Positions 26,094 to 35,457 of a stretch of 64,000 bases of DNA are shown in pieces. Within the stretch, counting starts at the first letter, position 1; each line of letters begins with the position of its first letter. The stretch spans positions 4,340,001 through 4,404,000 of the forward strand of contig NZ_CP108776.1 of assembly GCF_045207785.1 (NCBI RefSeq), written 5' to 3'. Source of the DNA: Embleya sp045207785. Its GTDB lineage: Bacteria > Actinomycetota > Actinomycetes > Streptomycetales > Streptomycetaceae. The notes beneath the pieces were generated by a model. That model worked only from the letters and a program-made list of their open reading frames with translations, was not told the DNA's origin and did no database searches. A program made the position numbers and the translations under genes.

Positions 26094-26852
26094 ATGGACT
26101 ACGTGCGGTTCCAGCACCTGTTCCAGGCGGAGGGTCTTCGCCTGGGCCAGGCGGCCGTCACGGACATGGACGCGCCGGTACCGTCCTGTCCGGGTTGGAC
26201 GGTCGCCGACGTCGTACGACATTCCGTGGTCATGTACACCAGCGCCACCGGGCAGCTTCGCCCGGCGCGCCGCCCGAGCGCGGGCGACGCGAGCAAGGGG
26301 GATCTGCTCGACACGTACACCCGAGCGCACGCGGAACTCGCGAGCGAGATGGCCGGGCGAAGCCCGCTGGATCCGATCGAAGGGGAGGAATTCGACCCGA
26401 GCGTGGTGGATCCCGCCGACGGGGACGGGCCCGAGCCCGGCACCGCCGGCTTCCTGTTCCGCAGGATGGCGCGCGAGGCCGCCGTGCACCGCGCCGACAT
26501 CGAGATGGCCGTCGGCACGCCCGGCCCGCTCGACAGCCAACAGGCCCTCGACGGGATCGACGAGGTGCTGACCGTACTGCTGCCGACCCACTACGACGGG
26601 CACGCGCGCGACGGCGCGACCGGTCGCACGATCGGCGTGCACAGCAACCGGCACCACTGGCGGCTCACCATGCACCGGTCGGGCATCACGATGTCGCGCG
26701 ACCCGGGCTTCGCGGACGCGGCGGTCAGCGGCGAACCCGACGAACTGCTGCTCTACCTGTGGGGCCGCAGGCCCGGCACGATCGTCTCGCGCACCGGCGA
26801 CCGGACCGTCCTCGCGGCCTTCCGGCGCCGCCTCGCGGCCTCGATGGTGTGA
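26094..26852 (+). CDS. Maleylpyruvate-isomerase-family (mycothiol-dependent) protein
   Basis: 252 residues. The N-terminal four-helix DinB-like bundle holds CPGWTVADVVRHSV and REAAVHRADIEMA, which carry the His/Glu/His residues that bind a metal in mycothiol-dependent maleylpyruvate isomerases. The C-terminal half resembles the MDMPI C domain, ending ELLLYLWGRRPG. Many streptomycete paralogues exist and few have known substrates; a mycothiol-linked isomerase or detoxification transferase is inferred. ATG at 26094. Confidence 0.85.
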   Translation: MDYVRFQHLFQAEGLRLGQAAVTDMDAPVPSCPGWTVADVVRHSVVMYTSATGQLRPARRPSAGDASKGDLLDTYTRAHAELASEMAGRSPLDPIEGEEFDPSVVDPADGDGPEPGTAGFLFRRMAREAAVHRADIEMAVGTPGPLDSQQALDGIDEVLTVLLPTHYDGHARDGATGRTIGVHSNRHHWRLTMHRSGITMSRDPGFADAAVSGEPDELLLYLWGRRPGTIVSRTGDRTVLAAFRRRLAASMV

Positions 26853-26957
26853 TGGACGCGGCCTGATCCACCGGAATCTCCCGGGCGGGGCCTCCCGCGC
26901 GGCGGGTGCGCATGGCCGGAATTCGGCCGCGCGGACCCGCCGCGTAGGCTCTGGGGC

Positions 26958-27044
26958 GTGAATCCCCGCACCAGAACCCGCGTCGTCACCGCCACCCTGG
27001 CCCTGCTGCTCATCGCCGTGATCATCGGCGCGCTGATGCGTTGA
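26958..27044 (+). CDS. 28-residue membrane peptide
   Basis: A short GTG-initiated frame of 28 codons: a basic N-terminus (NPRTRTR) and one hydrophobic helix of about 19 residues ending in Arg. Nearly all third positions are G or C, unlike random short frames. A TAGGCT hexamer at 26946-26951 sits seven bases before the GTG, which would fit a leaderless mRNA. It looks like a genuine small single-pass membrane protein; function unknown. Confidence 0.55.
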   Translation: MNPRTRTRVVTATLALLLIAVIIGALMR

Positions 27045-27068
27045 CCGATGGAGGCTCGAAGAAACGCG

Positions 27069-27815
27069 CTAGTGCGCGTTGCCGGCCGGGCGGGCCGCGC
27101 GGGCCCGATCCACCGCGATCCGCACGAGTGTGGCATTGCCCGCGACCTTGCGGCCCTGTGGGTCGTAGAGCGTGTCCTCCAGCCCGATCCGGGTGTCCAG
27201 ACCGGCCGCGATCGCCGCGTCGAGCACCGGCCACGCCGACGCGTTCGCGGCGTGCAGCAGCCGCGGCACCGCGACGCCGTGCCGGTCGAGCACGGCTTGG
27301 ATCCGGTTCGCCTCCGCCAGCGCGGCCGCGGGCTCGCCGACCTCGACCTCGATCAGGACGCGGGTACAGACCGCCGCGAGGTCGTGCTCCACCAGCCGCT
27401 CCGCGTCGGCCTCGGTCCACACCCCCGCCTCGACCCCCACGCCCAGGTGCGCGAGCGCGTAGGCGAGTTCGATCGACCCCTCCTCGGACAGGTTCACCGA
27501 CGCGAGGTCGGGCAGCACCGTCCACGAGCGCACCGCCGCGAGCCGGGCGGCGGGGTCGGCCTCGATCCAGGCACCCGTACTGACGCCGATCGGCACCCCG
27601 GGCGCCGCGCCGCGGATCGCCCGGACCACGGCGGTGAGCACGTCCGGCGCGAGGGTCTCGCGGCCTCCGCGATCCCGCGGGTGCACGTGCACGATCGACG
27701 CGCCGGCGGCGACTGCGGCTCGACTGTCCGCCGCGATCTGAGCCGGCGTCAGGGGTAGCGCGGGGTGCTCTTCCGGTCGCCGCGTTCCGTTCAGACAAGC
27801 CTTGATCAGTGTCAT
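27069..27815 (-). CDS. BKACE-family beta-keto acid cleavage enzyme
   Basis: 248-residue zinc enzyme of the BKACE (DUF849) family, whose characterised members condense a beta-keto acid with acetyl-CoA, such as 3-keto-5-aminohexanoate in lysine degradation. Family marks are ACLNGTRRPEEHPALPLTP, the metal ligands in IVHVHPRDR, and VEAGVWTEAD. It is about 30-50 residues shorter than most members. ATG at 27815 with GGAG seven to ten bases upstream. Actual substrate is unknown. Divergent from the secreted propeller gene. Confidence 0.85.
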   Translation of the reverse strand: MTLIKACLNGTRRPEEHPALPLTPAQIAADSRAAVAAGASIVHVHPRDRGGRETLAPDVLTAVVRAIRGAAPGVPIGVSTGAWIEADPAARLAAVRSWTVLPDLASVNLSEEGSIELAYALAHLGVGVEAGVWTEADAERLVEHDLAAVCTRVLIEVEVGEPAAALAEANRIQAVLDRHGVAVPRLLHAANASAWPVLDAAIAAGLDTRIGLEDTLYDPQGRKVAGNATLVRIAVDRARAARPAGNAH

Positions 27816-27993
27816 GGGAGGACTCCGGATGCCGTCGTCGCACGAGCCCCCATCCCATCCCCGAATGGCGGCAAACCGCAATGGATTCGGCCGAGCTGTC
27901 TCGATATGGTCCGGGATTCGTGCGGGGTCGAACACGGGCTCGGACAGGACCGTCGCCGGGCCGGCAGGCTGGGCACATGACACGGCGGTACGC

Positions 27994-29034
27994 GTGAAGC
28001 GCGCGACAAGAGGGTGGCTGCGCACGTCGGGCGCCTTGACGGCGGCCGTTGCCCTGACCCTGGCGGTGCCCGCGTCGGCCGTGGCCGACTCCGACGTGCT
28101 GCTCACGATCAAGGACGAGCGGATCACCGAGTCCAGCGGTCTGGTCGCCAGTGGGTTGCACCCCGACGTCTACTGGACGCACAACGACAGCTCGGACTCG
28201 CCCAGGGTCTACGCGATCGGCAAGGACGGCAGTACGAAGGCCACGATCACCCTCTCCGGCGTGGACGCGCGGGACTGGGAAGCGATCACGATCGGCAAGG
28301 ACGACGCCGGCAACCCGGCGATCTTCGTCGGCGACATCGGCGACAACCTGCACGGCAAGTGGCCCGAGGTGTGGATCTACCGCTTCGCCGAGCCCGCGAC
28401 GCTCGCCGACGCGACGGTCAAGGCGACCAAATTCCGGGTCAAGTACGACAACGGCCCGCGCGACGCCGAGGCACTGATGATGGACCCGCGCACGAACAAG
28501 CTCTACATCGCGAGCAAGGAGTCCGACGGCGGGCTGTACGAGCAGCCGGCGAAGCTCACCACCGGCGGGATCAACACGTTCACGCGGATCTCCTCGGGCG
28601 GCTCGACGGTCACCGACGGCGCGTTCGCGCCGGACGGTTCGCGCTTCGTGCTGCGCGGCTACTTCTCGGCCACCGTGTACTCCGCGCCCGGCAAGGAGCT
28701 CGACGGGGTGAGCGTGCCGATCCAGCGTCAGGGCGAGTCGGTCGCGTGGAGCAGGGACGGCAAGGAGCTGCTGTTCGGCAGCGAGGGCAAGGGCAGCCAG
28801 ATCCGCCGGGTCGACCTCAAGGGCGACAACCGCCCGGACTCGGTGCGCGCGGCGCCCGCCGGCGACGGCAAGTCCGACCCGCGGCAGGACGGTTCGAGCG
28901 CCGGCGCGCGTGACGGGAGCGACTCGAAGTCCACGTCCGACCAGGCCAAGACCTACGGCCCCGGCCTCCTGGCGGTGGCCGGCCTGGTGGTGCTGTTCGT
29001 CGCGTACCGCAAGCTCGGCGGCCGGAAGGGCTGA
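27994..29034 (+). CDS. Secreted beta-propeller-like protein with C-terminal anchor
   Basis: 346 residues: Arg-rich N-terminus and hydrophobic core ending VPASAVAD (signal peptide), a soluble body, a Ser/Asp/Lys-rich spacer, and a C-terminal helix (GPGLLAVAGLVVLFVAYRKL) followed by basic residues. The body has repeating blade-like segments such as VYWTHNDSSDSPRVYAIGKD, DGAFAPDGSRFVLRGY and ESVAWSRDGKELLFGSEGKG, similar to TolB/WD-like propellers. It should be tethered to the membrane facing outwards. GTG at 27994 is the likely start. Ligand unknown. Confidence 0.75.
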   Translation: MKRATRGWLRTSGALTAAVALTLAVPASAVADSDVLLTIKDERITESSGLVASGLHPDVYWTHNDSSDSPRVYAIGKDGSTKATITLSGVDARDWEAITIGKDDAGNPAIFVGDIGDNLHGKWPEVWIYRFAEPATLADATVKATKFRVKYDNGPRDAEALMMDPRTNKLYIASKESDGGLYEQPAKLTTGGINTFTRISSGGSTVTDGAFAPDGSRFVLRGYFSATVYSAPGKELDGVSVPIQRQGESVAWSRDGKELLFGSEGKGSQIRRVDLKGDNRPDSVRAAPAGDGKSDPRQDGSSAGARDGSDSKSTSDQAKTYGPGLLAVAGLVVLFVAYRKLGGRKG

Positions 29035-29050
29035 ACCGGGAGGGGCCGAA

Positions 29051-29066
29051 CGGCGGCGCGCCGCCG
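29051..29066. terminator. 16-bp palindrome between convergent genes
   Basis: CGGCGGCGCGCCGCCG is perfectly self-complementary and lies in the 81-bp gap between the convergent propeller gene and serC, fitting a bidirectional terminator. Confidence 0.5.
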
Positions 29067-29115
29067 CGGAACCGGGTCGGCTCCGGGGCGGCGCGTCATG
29101 CGCTGCGGACTCGGA

Positions 29116-30234
29116 TCAGAGCTGCTCGATCACGTAGTCGACGCAGGCCGTCAGGGCCTCGACGTCGGCCGGCTCGACGGCCGGGAACATCGCGACACGC
29201 AGCTGGTTGCGGCCCAGCTTGCGGTAGGGGTCGGTATCGACGATGCCGTTGGCGCGCAGCGCCTTGGCGATCGCCGTGGCGTCGATCGAGTCCGCGAAGT
29301 CGATCGTCCCGACGACCTGCGAGCGGGCCGCGGGGTCGGTGACGAACGGGGTCGCGTACGACGACTTCTCGGCCCAGGCGTACAGCCGGCCGGACGAGTC
29401 GGCGGTCCGCGCGACGGCCCAGTCCAGGCCGCCCTGGCCGTTGATCCAGTCCAGCTGGTCGGCGAGCAGGAACAGCGTGCTCAGCGCCGGCGTGTTGTAG
29501 GTCTGGTCCTTGACCGAGTTGTCGATCGCGGTGGCCAGGTCGAAGAACGGCGGGATGTACCGGTCCGACGCGGCGATCCGCTGGGCGCGCTCCAGGGCCG
29601 CCGGCGAGAACGCGGCGAGCCACAGGCCGCCGTCGGCGGCGAAGCACTTCTGCGGGGCGAAGTAGTAGACGTCGGTCTCGGCCGCGTCCACGGGCAGACC
29701 GCCCGCGCCCGAGGTCGCGTCGACCAGCACGAGCGAGCCCGCGTCGGCGCCGGCCGGGCGCGCGATGGGCATCGCGACACCGGTCGAGGTCTCGTTGTGG
29801 GTCAGGGCGTACACGTCCACGCCGGCCTCGGCCCGGGGCAGCGGGTGCGTGCCGGGCTCCGACTTGATCACCGTCGGCTCGTCCAGCCACGGCGCGGCCT
29901 TGACCGACGTGGCGAACTTGGACGAGAACTCGCCGAAGGACAGGTGCTGGGACTTGCGCTCGACCAGGCCGAACGCGGCGATGTCCCAGAAGGCGGTGGC
30001 GCCGCCGTTGCCCAGGACGACCTCGTAGCCCTCGGGCAGGGAGAACAGGCTGCTGACACCCTCGCGAACCCGGTGGACCAGGTTCTTCACCGGCGCCTGC
30101 CGATGGGAGGTGCCCAGGAGAGAGGTACCGGTCGCCGCGAGAGCGGCGAGCGCCTCGGGACGTACCTTGGACGGGCCCGAACCGAACCGGCCGTCGGCGG
30201 GCATGAGCGCTGCGGGAATCTGGATCTCGGCCAC
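29116..30234 (-). CDS. serC: Phosphoserine aminotransferase
   Basis: PLP enzyme of serine synthesis that transaminates 3-phosphohydroxypyruvate with glutamate; may also serve pyridoxine synthesis. The actinobacterial form is evident: FGSGPSKVRPEALAAL at the N-terminus, LGTSHRQAPVKNLVHRVREG, THNETSTGVAMPI, and the PLP lysine in YYFAPQKCFAADGG. 372 residues is normal. GTG at 30234 matches the family start (AEIQIPA). A TACGCT hexamer lies six bases before it (30241-30246 on the opposite strand), suggesting a leaderless transcript. Confidence 0.95.
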   Translation of the reverse strand: MAEIQIPAALMPADGRFGSGPSKVRPEALAALAATGTSLLGTSHRQAPVKNLVHRVREGVSSLFSLPEGYEVVLGNGGATAFWDIAAFGLVERKSQHLSFGEFSSKFATSVKAAPWLDEPTVIKSEPGTHPLPRAEAGVDVYALTHNETSTGVAMPIARPAGADAGSLVLVDATSGAGGLPVDAAETDVYYFAPQKCFAADGGLWLAAFSPAALERAQRIAASDRYIPPFFDLATAIDNSVKDQTYNTPALSTLFLLADQLDWINGQGGLDWAVARTADSSGRLYAWAEKSSYATPFVTDPAARSQVVGTIDFADSIDATAIAKALRANGIVDTDPYRKLGRNQLRVAMFPAVEPADVEALTACVDYVIEQL

Positions 30235-30397
30235 GCGGAGAGCGTAGTGGTGTCCGATTCGTGGGTGATGTGTATTCCGCACAATGAGACGACCGCGCCC
30301 ACGATGTGGCGCGGCCGGTCTCGACCCGTGGTCGGTTTCGAGGGGACACGTGGTCGGTTCCGGTCGGTTTCGGACAGTTTCGAGTGAGGATGGCGTG

Positions 30398-33256
30398 GTG
30401 ACCGAACAGCCCGGGGACCTCGAAGGCGCGCTGCGGGCGCGGGTGCGCGGCGAGGTCCGCTTCGACCCGCAGGCCCGCGCGCTCTACTCGATGGACGCGT
30501 CCAACCACCGCCGGGTGCCGCCCGGCGTGGTGGCGCCGCTGGACGCCGACGACGTGCTCGCGGCGCTGGCGGTGTGCCGTGAACTGCGTGCGCCGGTGAC
30601 CGTGCGCGGCGGCGGGACGAGCATCGCCGGGCAGGCCACCGGCAACGGCGTCGTCCTGGACCTGGCCCGCCACCTGACCCGCGTGCACGACGTGGACCCG
30701 GTGACCCGGATCGCGCACGTCGAGCCCGGCGTCGTGCTCGACGACCTGCGCCGCGAGGCCGGCCGGCACGGGCTCACCTTCGGCCCCGACCCCTCCACCC
30801 ACAGCCGCTGCACGCTCGGCGGGATGATCGGCAACGACGCGTGCGGCTCGCACTCCGTCGCGTGGGGCCGGACGAGCGCCAACGTCGTGTGGCTGGACAT
30901 CGCGACCATGGACGGCACCCGCATGCGGGTCGGCCCCGGACAGCCGGTGCCCACCACCGGCCGCGGGGCCGAGATCCACGCGGCGCTCACCGCGCTCGCG
31001 GACGCCAACCTCGCGCTGATCCGGCGGGGCTTTCCCGCGTTGCCGCGCCGGGTGTCCGGGTACGCGCTCGACCGGCTGCTGCCGGAGAATGGGCGCGACG
31101 TGGCCCGGGCCCTGGTCGGCACGGAGGGCACCTGCGTCGTCGTGCTCGGGGCGGGCGTGCGCCTGGTCGAGGCCCCGAAGGCGCGTGTGCTCGCGGTGCT
31201 CGGCTTCGCGGACGACTTCGCCGCGGCCGACGCGGCGCCCCGGCTGTTGGCGCACGGCCCGCTGACCGTGGAGAGCCTGAACGCGGGCCTGGTCGCGCTC
31301 GCCGCGTCCGCGCGCGACGTCGAGCTGCCGGCGGGCGCCGCGTGGCTGTTCGTCGAGGTCGGCGCGGACACCGTCGCCGAGGCGGAGGCGCGGGCGCACG
31401 CGCTGACCGGCGCCGATCCCGCGCTGGTGGTGAGCGACCCGGCCGGGCAGCGCGCGCTGTGGCGGATCCGCGAGGAGGCGTCCGGCACCGCGACCCGGAT
31501 GGCCGACGGGTCGGAGGCGTGGCCCGGGTGGGAGGACACCGCCGTGCCGCCCGAGCGGCTGGGCGCGTACCTGCGCGAGCTGGCCGCGCTGCTGGAGCGG
31601 TACGACCTGCGCGGCCTGCCCTACGGCCACTTCGGCGAGGGCTGTGTGCACATCCGGATCGACTTCGACCTGCTCTCCGCCCGCGGGGTCGCGGCCTATC
31701 GCGCGTTCTCCGCCGAACTGGCCGATCTCGTGGTCGCGCACGACGGCTCGCTGTCCGGCGAGCACGGCGACGGCCAGGCCCGGGCCGAGTTCCTGCCCCG
31801 GATGTACGGGCCCGAGATCGTCGAACTGTTCGGTCGGTTCAAAGCGATCTGGGACCCGGCCGACCTGCTGAATCCCGGCATCCTGGTTCATCCACACCCT
31901 GTGGACGGCAATCTGCGTTTCACCGGCATGCGCACACCCGTCGCGGTGGAGTTCGGCTATCCGGCCGACGGCGGCGACTTCGCGGCCGCCGTGCGCCGCT
32001 GCGTGGGCGTGGGCAAGTGCCGCGAGTCGGCCGACACGGCGTCCGGCGGCGTGATGTGCCCATCGTTCCGGGTCACCGGCGAGGAGGCGCACTCGACCCG
32101 CGGGCGGGCCCGGCTGCTGCACGAGATGCTGATCGGCGACGTGATCACCGACGGATGGCGCTCGACCGAGGTCCACGACGCGCTCGACCTGTGCCTGTCC
32201 TGCAAGGGCTGCCGCAGCGACTGCCCGGTGGACGTGGACATGGCCACCTACAAGGCCGAGTTCCTGCACCACCACTACAAGGGCCGGCTGCGGCCCGCGG
32301 CGCACTACGCGCTCGGCAACCTGCCGCTTTGGGCCCGGGCCGTCGGCGCGCTGCCGGGCCTGGCCGGCGCGGTGAACGCGGCGGCGGGAGTGCCGGCCCT
32401 GCGGCGCGCGGCGCTCGGCTTGGCGGGCCTGGACCGCACCCGGGAGATCCCGCCGTTCGCGGCCGAGCCGTTCACCCGCTGGTGGCGCGATCGGCCGCGC
32501 ACGCACGGGAGTTCACGGCCCCGGGTGGTGTTGTGGCCGGACACGTTCACCAACCGGTTCACGCCGGAGGTCGCACGCTCGGCGGTGGCGGTGCTCGAAG
32601 CCGCCGGGTTGGCGGTCGTGGTGCCGCCGGGCCCGGTGTGCTGCGGGCTCACCTGGGTCTCGACCGGGCAACTGGGGATCGCCCGGCGGGTGTTGGCGCG
32701 CACGCTGCGCACTCTGCGCCCGGCGCTGGACGCCGGCCTGCCGATCATCGGGCTCGAACCCTCCTGCACGGCCGCGCTGCGCACCGACGTGCCCGAGCTG
32801 ATGGGCCGCGCGGCGGACGGCCTCGCCGCCTCGGTCAAGACGTTCGCGCAGGCCCTGGAGGAGTACGCGCCGCACTGGTCGCCGCCGGTGCTGGATCGCG
32901 AGGTCACCGGCCAACTGCACTGCCACCAGCATGCGGTCCTGGGCGACGCCGCCGACCGCAGACTCCGCGCCAGGGCCGGCCTGACCGGCGAACTGGCGGG
33001 CGGCTGCTGCGGGTTGGCCGGCAACTTCGGCTACGAGGCCGGGCACGGCGACCTGTCGCGCGCGGTCGCCGCCGACCGCCTGCTGCCCGCGCTCGCGGCT
33101 GCGTCGCCGGACGCGGTGACATTGGCCGACGGCTTCAGCTGCCGAACCCAGATCACCCACGTGAGCGAGCGCCGACCGCGACACGTGGCCGAACTCCTCG
33201 CCGCCGGCCTGCCCGCGCCCGCCGACCGGACCCCTCCGAGCCCGTCCGGGGTCTGA
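30398..33256 (+). CDS. FAD- and Fe-S-containing dehydrogenase (YdiJ-like)
   Basis: 952-residue fusion of two modules usually split as GlcD and GlcF. Residues 1-~480: FAD-binding PCMH/VAO domain (VTVRGGGTSIAGQATGNGV, TLGGMIGNDACGSHS) and its cap (GHFGEGCVHIRIDFDL). Then two ferredoxin-type clusters (CVGVGKCRES, CLSCKGCRSDCPVDV) and two CCG domains (VCCGLTW, GGCCGLAGNFGYEAGH). The size and order resemble E. coli YdiJ, a D-2-hydroxyglutarate dehydrogenase, and D-lactate dehydrogenases. GTG at 30398 follows GAGGA by eight bases. It is divergent from serC. Confidence 0.88.
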   Translation: MTEQPGDLEGALRARVRGEVRFDPQARALYSMDASNHRRVPPGVVAPLDADDVLAALAVCRELRAPVTVRGGGTSIAGQATGNGVVLDLARHLTRVHDVDPVTRIAHVEPGVVLDDLRREAGRHGLTFGPDPSTHSRCTLGGMIGNDACGSHSVAWGRTSANVVWLDIATMDGTRMRVGPGQPVPTTGRGAEIHAALTALADANLALIRRGFPALPRRVSGYALDRLLPENGRDVARALVGTEGTCVVVLGAGVRLVEAPKARVLAVLGFADDFAAADAAPRLLAHGPLTVESLNAGLVALAASARDVELPAGAAWLFVEVGADTVAEAEARAHALTGADPALVVSDPAGQRALWRIREEASGTATRMADGSEAWPGWEDTAVPPERLGAYLRELAALLERYDLRGLPYGHFGEGCVHIRIDFDLLSARGVAAYRAFSAELADLVVAHDGSLSGEHGDGQARAEFLPRMYGPEIVELFGRFKAIWDPADLLNPGILVHPHPVDGNLRFTGMRTPVAVEFGYPADGGDFAAAVRRCVGVGKCRESADTASGGVMCPSFRVTGEEAHSTRGRARLLHEMLIGDVITDGWRSTEVHDALDLCLSCKGCRSDCPVDVDMATYKAEFLHHHYKGRLRPAAHYALGNLPLWARAVGALPGLAGAVNAAAGVPALRRAALGLAGLDRTREIPPFAAEPFTRWWRDRPRTHGSSRPRVVLWPDTFTNRFTPEVARSAVAVLEAAGLAVVVPPGPVCCGLTWVSTGQLGIARRVLARTLRTLRPALDAGLPIIGLEPSCTAALRTDVPELMGRAADGLAASVKTFAQALEEYAPHWSPPVLDREVTGQLHCHQHAVLGDAADRRLRARAGLTGELAGGCCGLAGNFGYEAGHGDLSRAVAADRLLPALAAASPDAVTLADGFSCRTQITHVSERRPRHVAELLAAGLPAPADRTPPSPSGV

Positions 33257-33311
33257 GGCCGGCCCGGTCGGGGGGACCGGAAAGGTTCACCGGTGCCGTG
33301 GCCGGTACTCC

Positions 33312-34259
33312 CTAGACCAGGTCGCCCGGGTCGGTGTTGGCGCCGCACAGTATGACCGCGACCTTCTCGCCGGGGCCCGGTGTGTACGCGCCCGAGGAGA
33401 GGGCGGCCAGCGCGGTGGCCGCGCCGTGTTCGACCACGATGCGGAAGTTGTCCCACAGCGCCTGCCGGGACTCGACGATCGCCTTGTCGGACACCAGGAC
33501 CGAGAACGCGCCGGTGCGCTGGGCGGTCGCGAGCGCGGTCTGCGAGACCCGGCGCGCGCCGAGCGAGTCGGCGGCCACCGAGTCCACCGGCACGTCCACG
33601 ACCTCGCCCGCCTCCAACGCGGCGTTGAGCGCGCGGCAGTTCTCCGGCTCGACCGCGACCGTGCGGATCCCGTGCTCCTCGGCCGCGGTGGCGACACCCG
33701 AGAACAGGCCGCCTCCGCCGACCGCGACGATGATCGTGTCGAGTCGCCCCGGCACACCCGCGACGATCTCCGGCACGACCGTGCCGGCGCCCGCCGCGAT
33801 CAGCGGGTTGTCGTACGCGTGCGACATCAGCGCGCCGGTGTCCTGGGCGAACGCCCGCGACGCCTCCAGGGCCTCCGCGTACTCGCGACCCACGAGCAGT
33901 ACATCCGCCCCGTACGAGCGCAGCCGTTGCACCTTGACGCGCGGTGCGGTCTCCGGCAGGAACACCGTGGCGGTGACCCCCGCGCCGCGCGCCGCCCACG
34001 CGCACGCGAGCCCCGCGTTGCCGCCGGAGGCGATCACGACGCCGGCCTCGGGCATGGTGCCGGCCTCGACGTGCGCGGTCGTGAAGTTCGCCGCGCCGCG
34101 CGCCTTGAACGACCCCGTGTGCTGGATGTACTCCAGCGCGAGCCACACGTGCGGCGAGGGATGGATCGGCATCAGGGTGACGGGCTGGGTCAGCCCCACG
34201 ATGCGCTCGGCGGCGCTCCTGATGTCGCCGTAAGTCAGTTCGGACCCGGAGTTCTCCAT
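33312..34259 (-). CDS. PLP-dependent threonine/serine dehydratase
   Basis: 315-residue fold-type II PLP enzyme. The Schiff-base lysine lies in HTGSFKARGA; the Asn loop is SGGNAGLA and the phosphate-binding glycine loop is VAVGGGGLFSGVA. The C-terminus ends with VILCGANTD, and there is no ACT regulatory domain, so this is the catabolic type rather than IlvA. It deaminates threonine or serine (or racemises). ATG at 34259; no strong ribosome-binding site. Divergent from the FhuF-like gene, so the intergenic iron box could also touch this promoter. Confidence 0.9.
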   Translation of the reverse strand: MENSGSELTYGDIRSAAERIVGLTQPVTLMPIHPSPHVWLALEYIQHTGSFKARGAANFTTAHVEAGTMPEAGVVIASGGNAGLACAWAARGAGVTATVFLPETAPRVKVQRLRSYGADVLLVGREYAEALEASRAFAQDTGALMSHAYDNPLIAAGAGTVVPEIVAGVPGRLDTIIVAVGGGGLFSGVATAAEEHGIRTVAVEPENCRALNAALEAGEVVDVPVDSVAADSLGARRVSQTALATAQRTGAFSVLVSDKAIVESRQALWDNFRIVVEHGAATALAALSSGAYTPGPGEKVAVILCGANTDPGDLV

Positions 34260-34522
34260 CGTCAGATCTTCGCAGGAACGCCGACCGCCGATCGTGGCGC
34301 GGGGTCTTGGGCTCGGAACGACACTCGTCGCGGGGCGGGAAGGCACGTCCCGACACGGGGGAGCCGGTCGACGAGCCGGTGAGGGTTCGGCCCGCCGCGT
34401 CCGGGGGCTTGCGGGCCCGTCCCGGGGGCGTGCGACGCGATCGCGCGCCCCGGAACAGGCTCCCCCGCACGGGTGGGCCGGGGCGACATGATCGGATACT
34501 CCGGGCGGTCGTGTGGACACTG

Positions 34523-34541
34523 GGTTAGGCAAGCCTTACCT
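34523..34541. promoter_or_regulatory. Iron box (DmdR1/IdeR operator)
   Basis: GGTTAGGCAAGCCTTACCT matches the interrupted palindrome recognised by actinobacterial iron repressors (consensus close to TTAGGTTAGGCTAACCTAA). It ends seven bases before the ATG at 34549, so bound repressor would cover the promoter or transcription start. The cognate repressor gene dmdR1 lies at 42624. Confidence 0.85.
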
Positions 34542-34548
34542 TCGGGTC

Positions 34549-35391
34549 ATGACCGTGCTCGATCTTCGGCAGCCCGTGCCGTGCCCCGCCTTCGCGGACA
34601 CCTTCCGCGCACTGGGCGTCGCGTGTCCGCTGATCACGGTCGAGCCGGGGCACCCGGGCGCGGGCATGCTGCACGCGTCGCGAGTGGCCGAGGACCCCGC
34701 GGTGTTGGCCGACGTGCTGGCCGCCGAGCGCCGGCGGATCATCGCGACCCTCGACGCCGACCCCCGGGCCGACGCCGTCGCGATGTGGGCCCTGCACGGC
34801 TATGCGTGGTACGCGTGCCTGATGCTCGCCGGCCCGTGGTTCCTGCAACGCAGGGTCCCGCGGGTGACCCTGGACGACGTGTGGATCGACACCGCCGCCG
34901 ACCGCCTGCGCCGCTCCTTCACCGTCACCGCCGGCACCTTCGCGTGCCTGCCCGACGATCCGGCCGCCGGAGCGCCCGGCGCGCGGGTGGTGGCCGACCC
35001 GGCCGCCCTGCGCGCCGAGCTGCTGCGCGGGGTGTCCGAGCACCTGGAGCCGCTGCTGACCGCGTTCCGACCGCACCTGCGGCGCGGTGAGCAGGTCCTG
35101 TGGGGGATGGTGGCGGATGAGGTCGTCAGCGGTGTCTGGTACCTCGGCCGGATCCGCGGCGAGGACGAGCGCGCGGTCCACGACCTCGGCGAACTGCTGC
35201 CCGGCGACACCGGCCGGTTCAAGCGCGACGCGGGCTTTCGCGTGCTGCCGGGCACGAAGGGGCGCAGCCACTGCAACCGGACGCAGAACGTGTGCTGCCT
35301 CTGGTACACGCTGAACCCGGACTCGCTGTGCTCCACCTGCCCCAGGGCCGACGACGAGCGCCAGGTCCGCATCCTGGAGGGCCGGGCCTGA
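34549..35391 (+). CDS. FhuF-like ferric-siderophore reductase
   Basis: 280-residue cytoplasmic protein that probably reduces ferric iron released from siderophores. The C-terminal Cys pattern is exactly that of FhuF: Cys249-Cys250, ten residues, Cys261, two residues, Cys264 (VCCLWYTLNPDSLCSTCP), which binds a [2Fe-2S] cluster. The FhuF N-terminal fold is seen in ALHGYAWYACLMLAGPWFLQ. ATG at 34549 replaces an upstream in-frame ATG at 34513 because the iron box lies between them. Expected to be expressed under iron starvation. No siderophore or uptake genes adjoin it. Confidence 0.9.
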   Translation: MTVLDLRQPVPCPAFADTFRALGVACPLITVEPGHPGAGMLHASRVAEDPAVLADVLAAERRRIIATLDADPRADAVAMWALHGYAWYACLMLAGPWFLQRRVPRVTLDDVWIDTAADRLRRSFTVTAGTFACLPDDPAAGAPGARVVADPAALRAELLRGVSEHLEPLLTAFRPHLRRGEQVLWGMVADEVVSGVWYLGRIRGEDERAVHDLGELLPGDTGRFKRDAGFRVLPGTKGRSHCNRTQNVCCLWYTLNPDSLCSTCPRADDERQVRILEGRA

Positions 35392-35457
35392 CCGCTCGAC
35401 CGGCCCGGCGCGTCGGCCCCGCGGCCGGGCTCGGGCCGGGGAGCGGACGCGGCGGAA

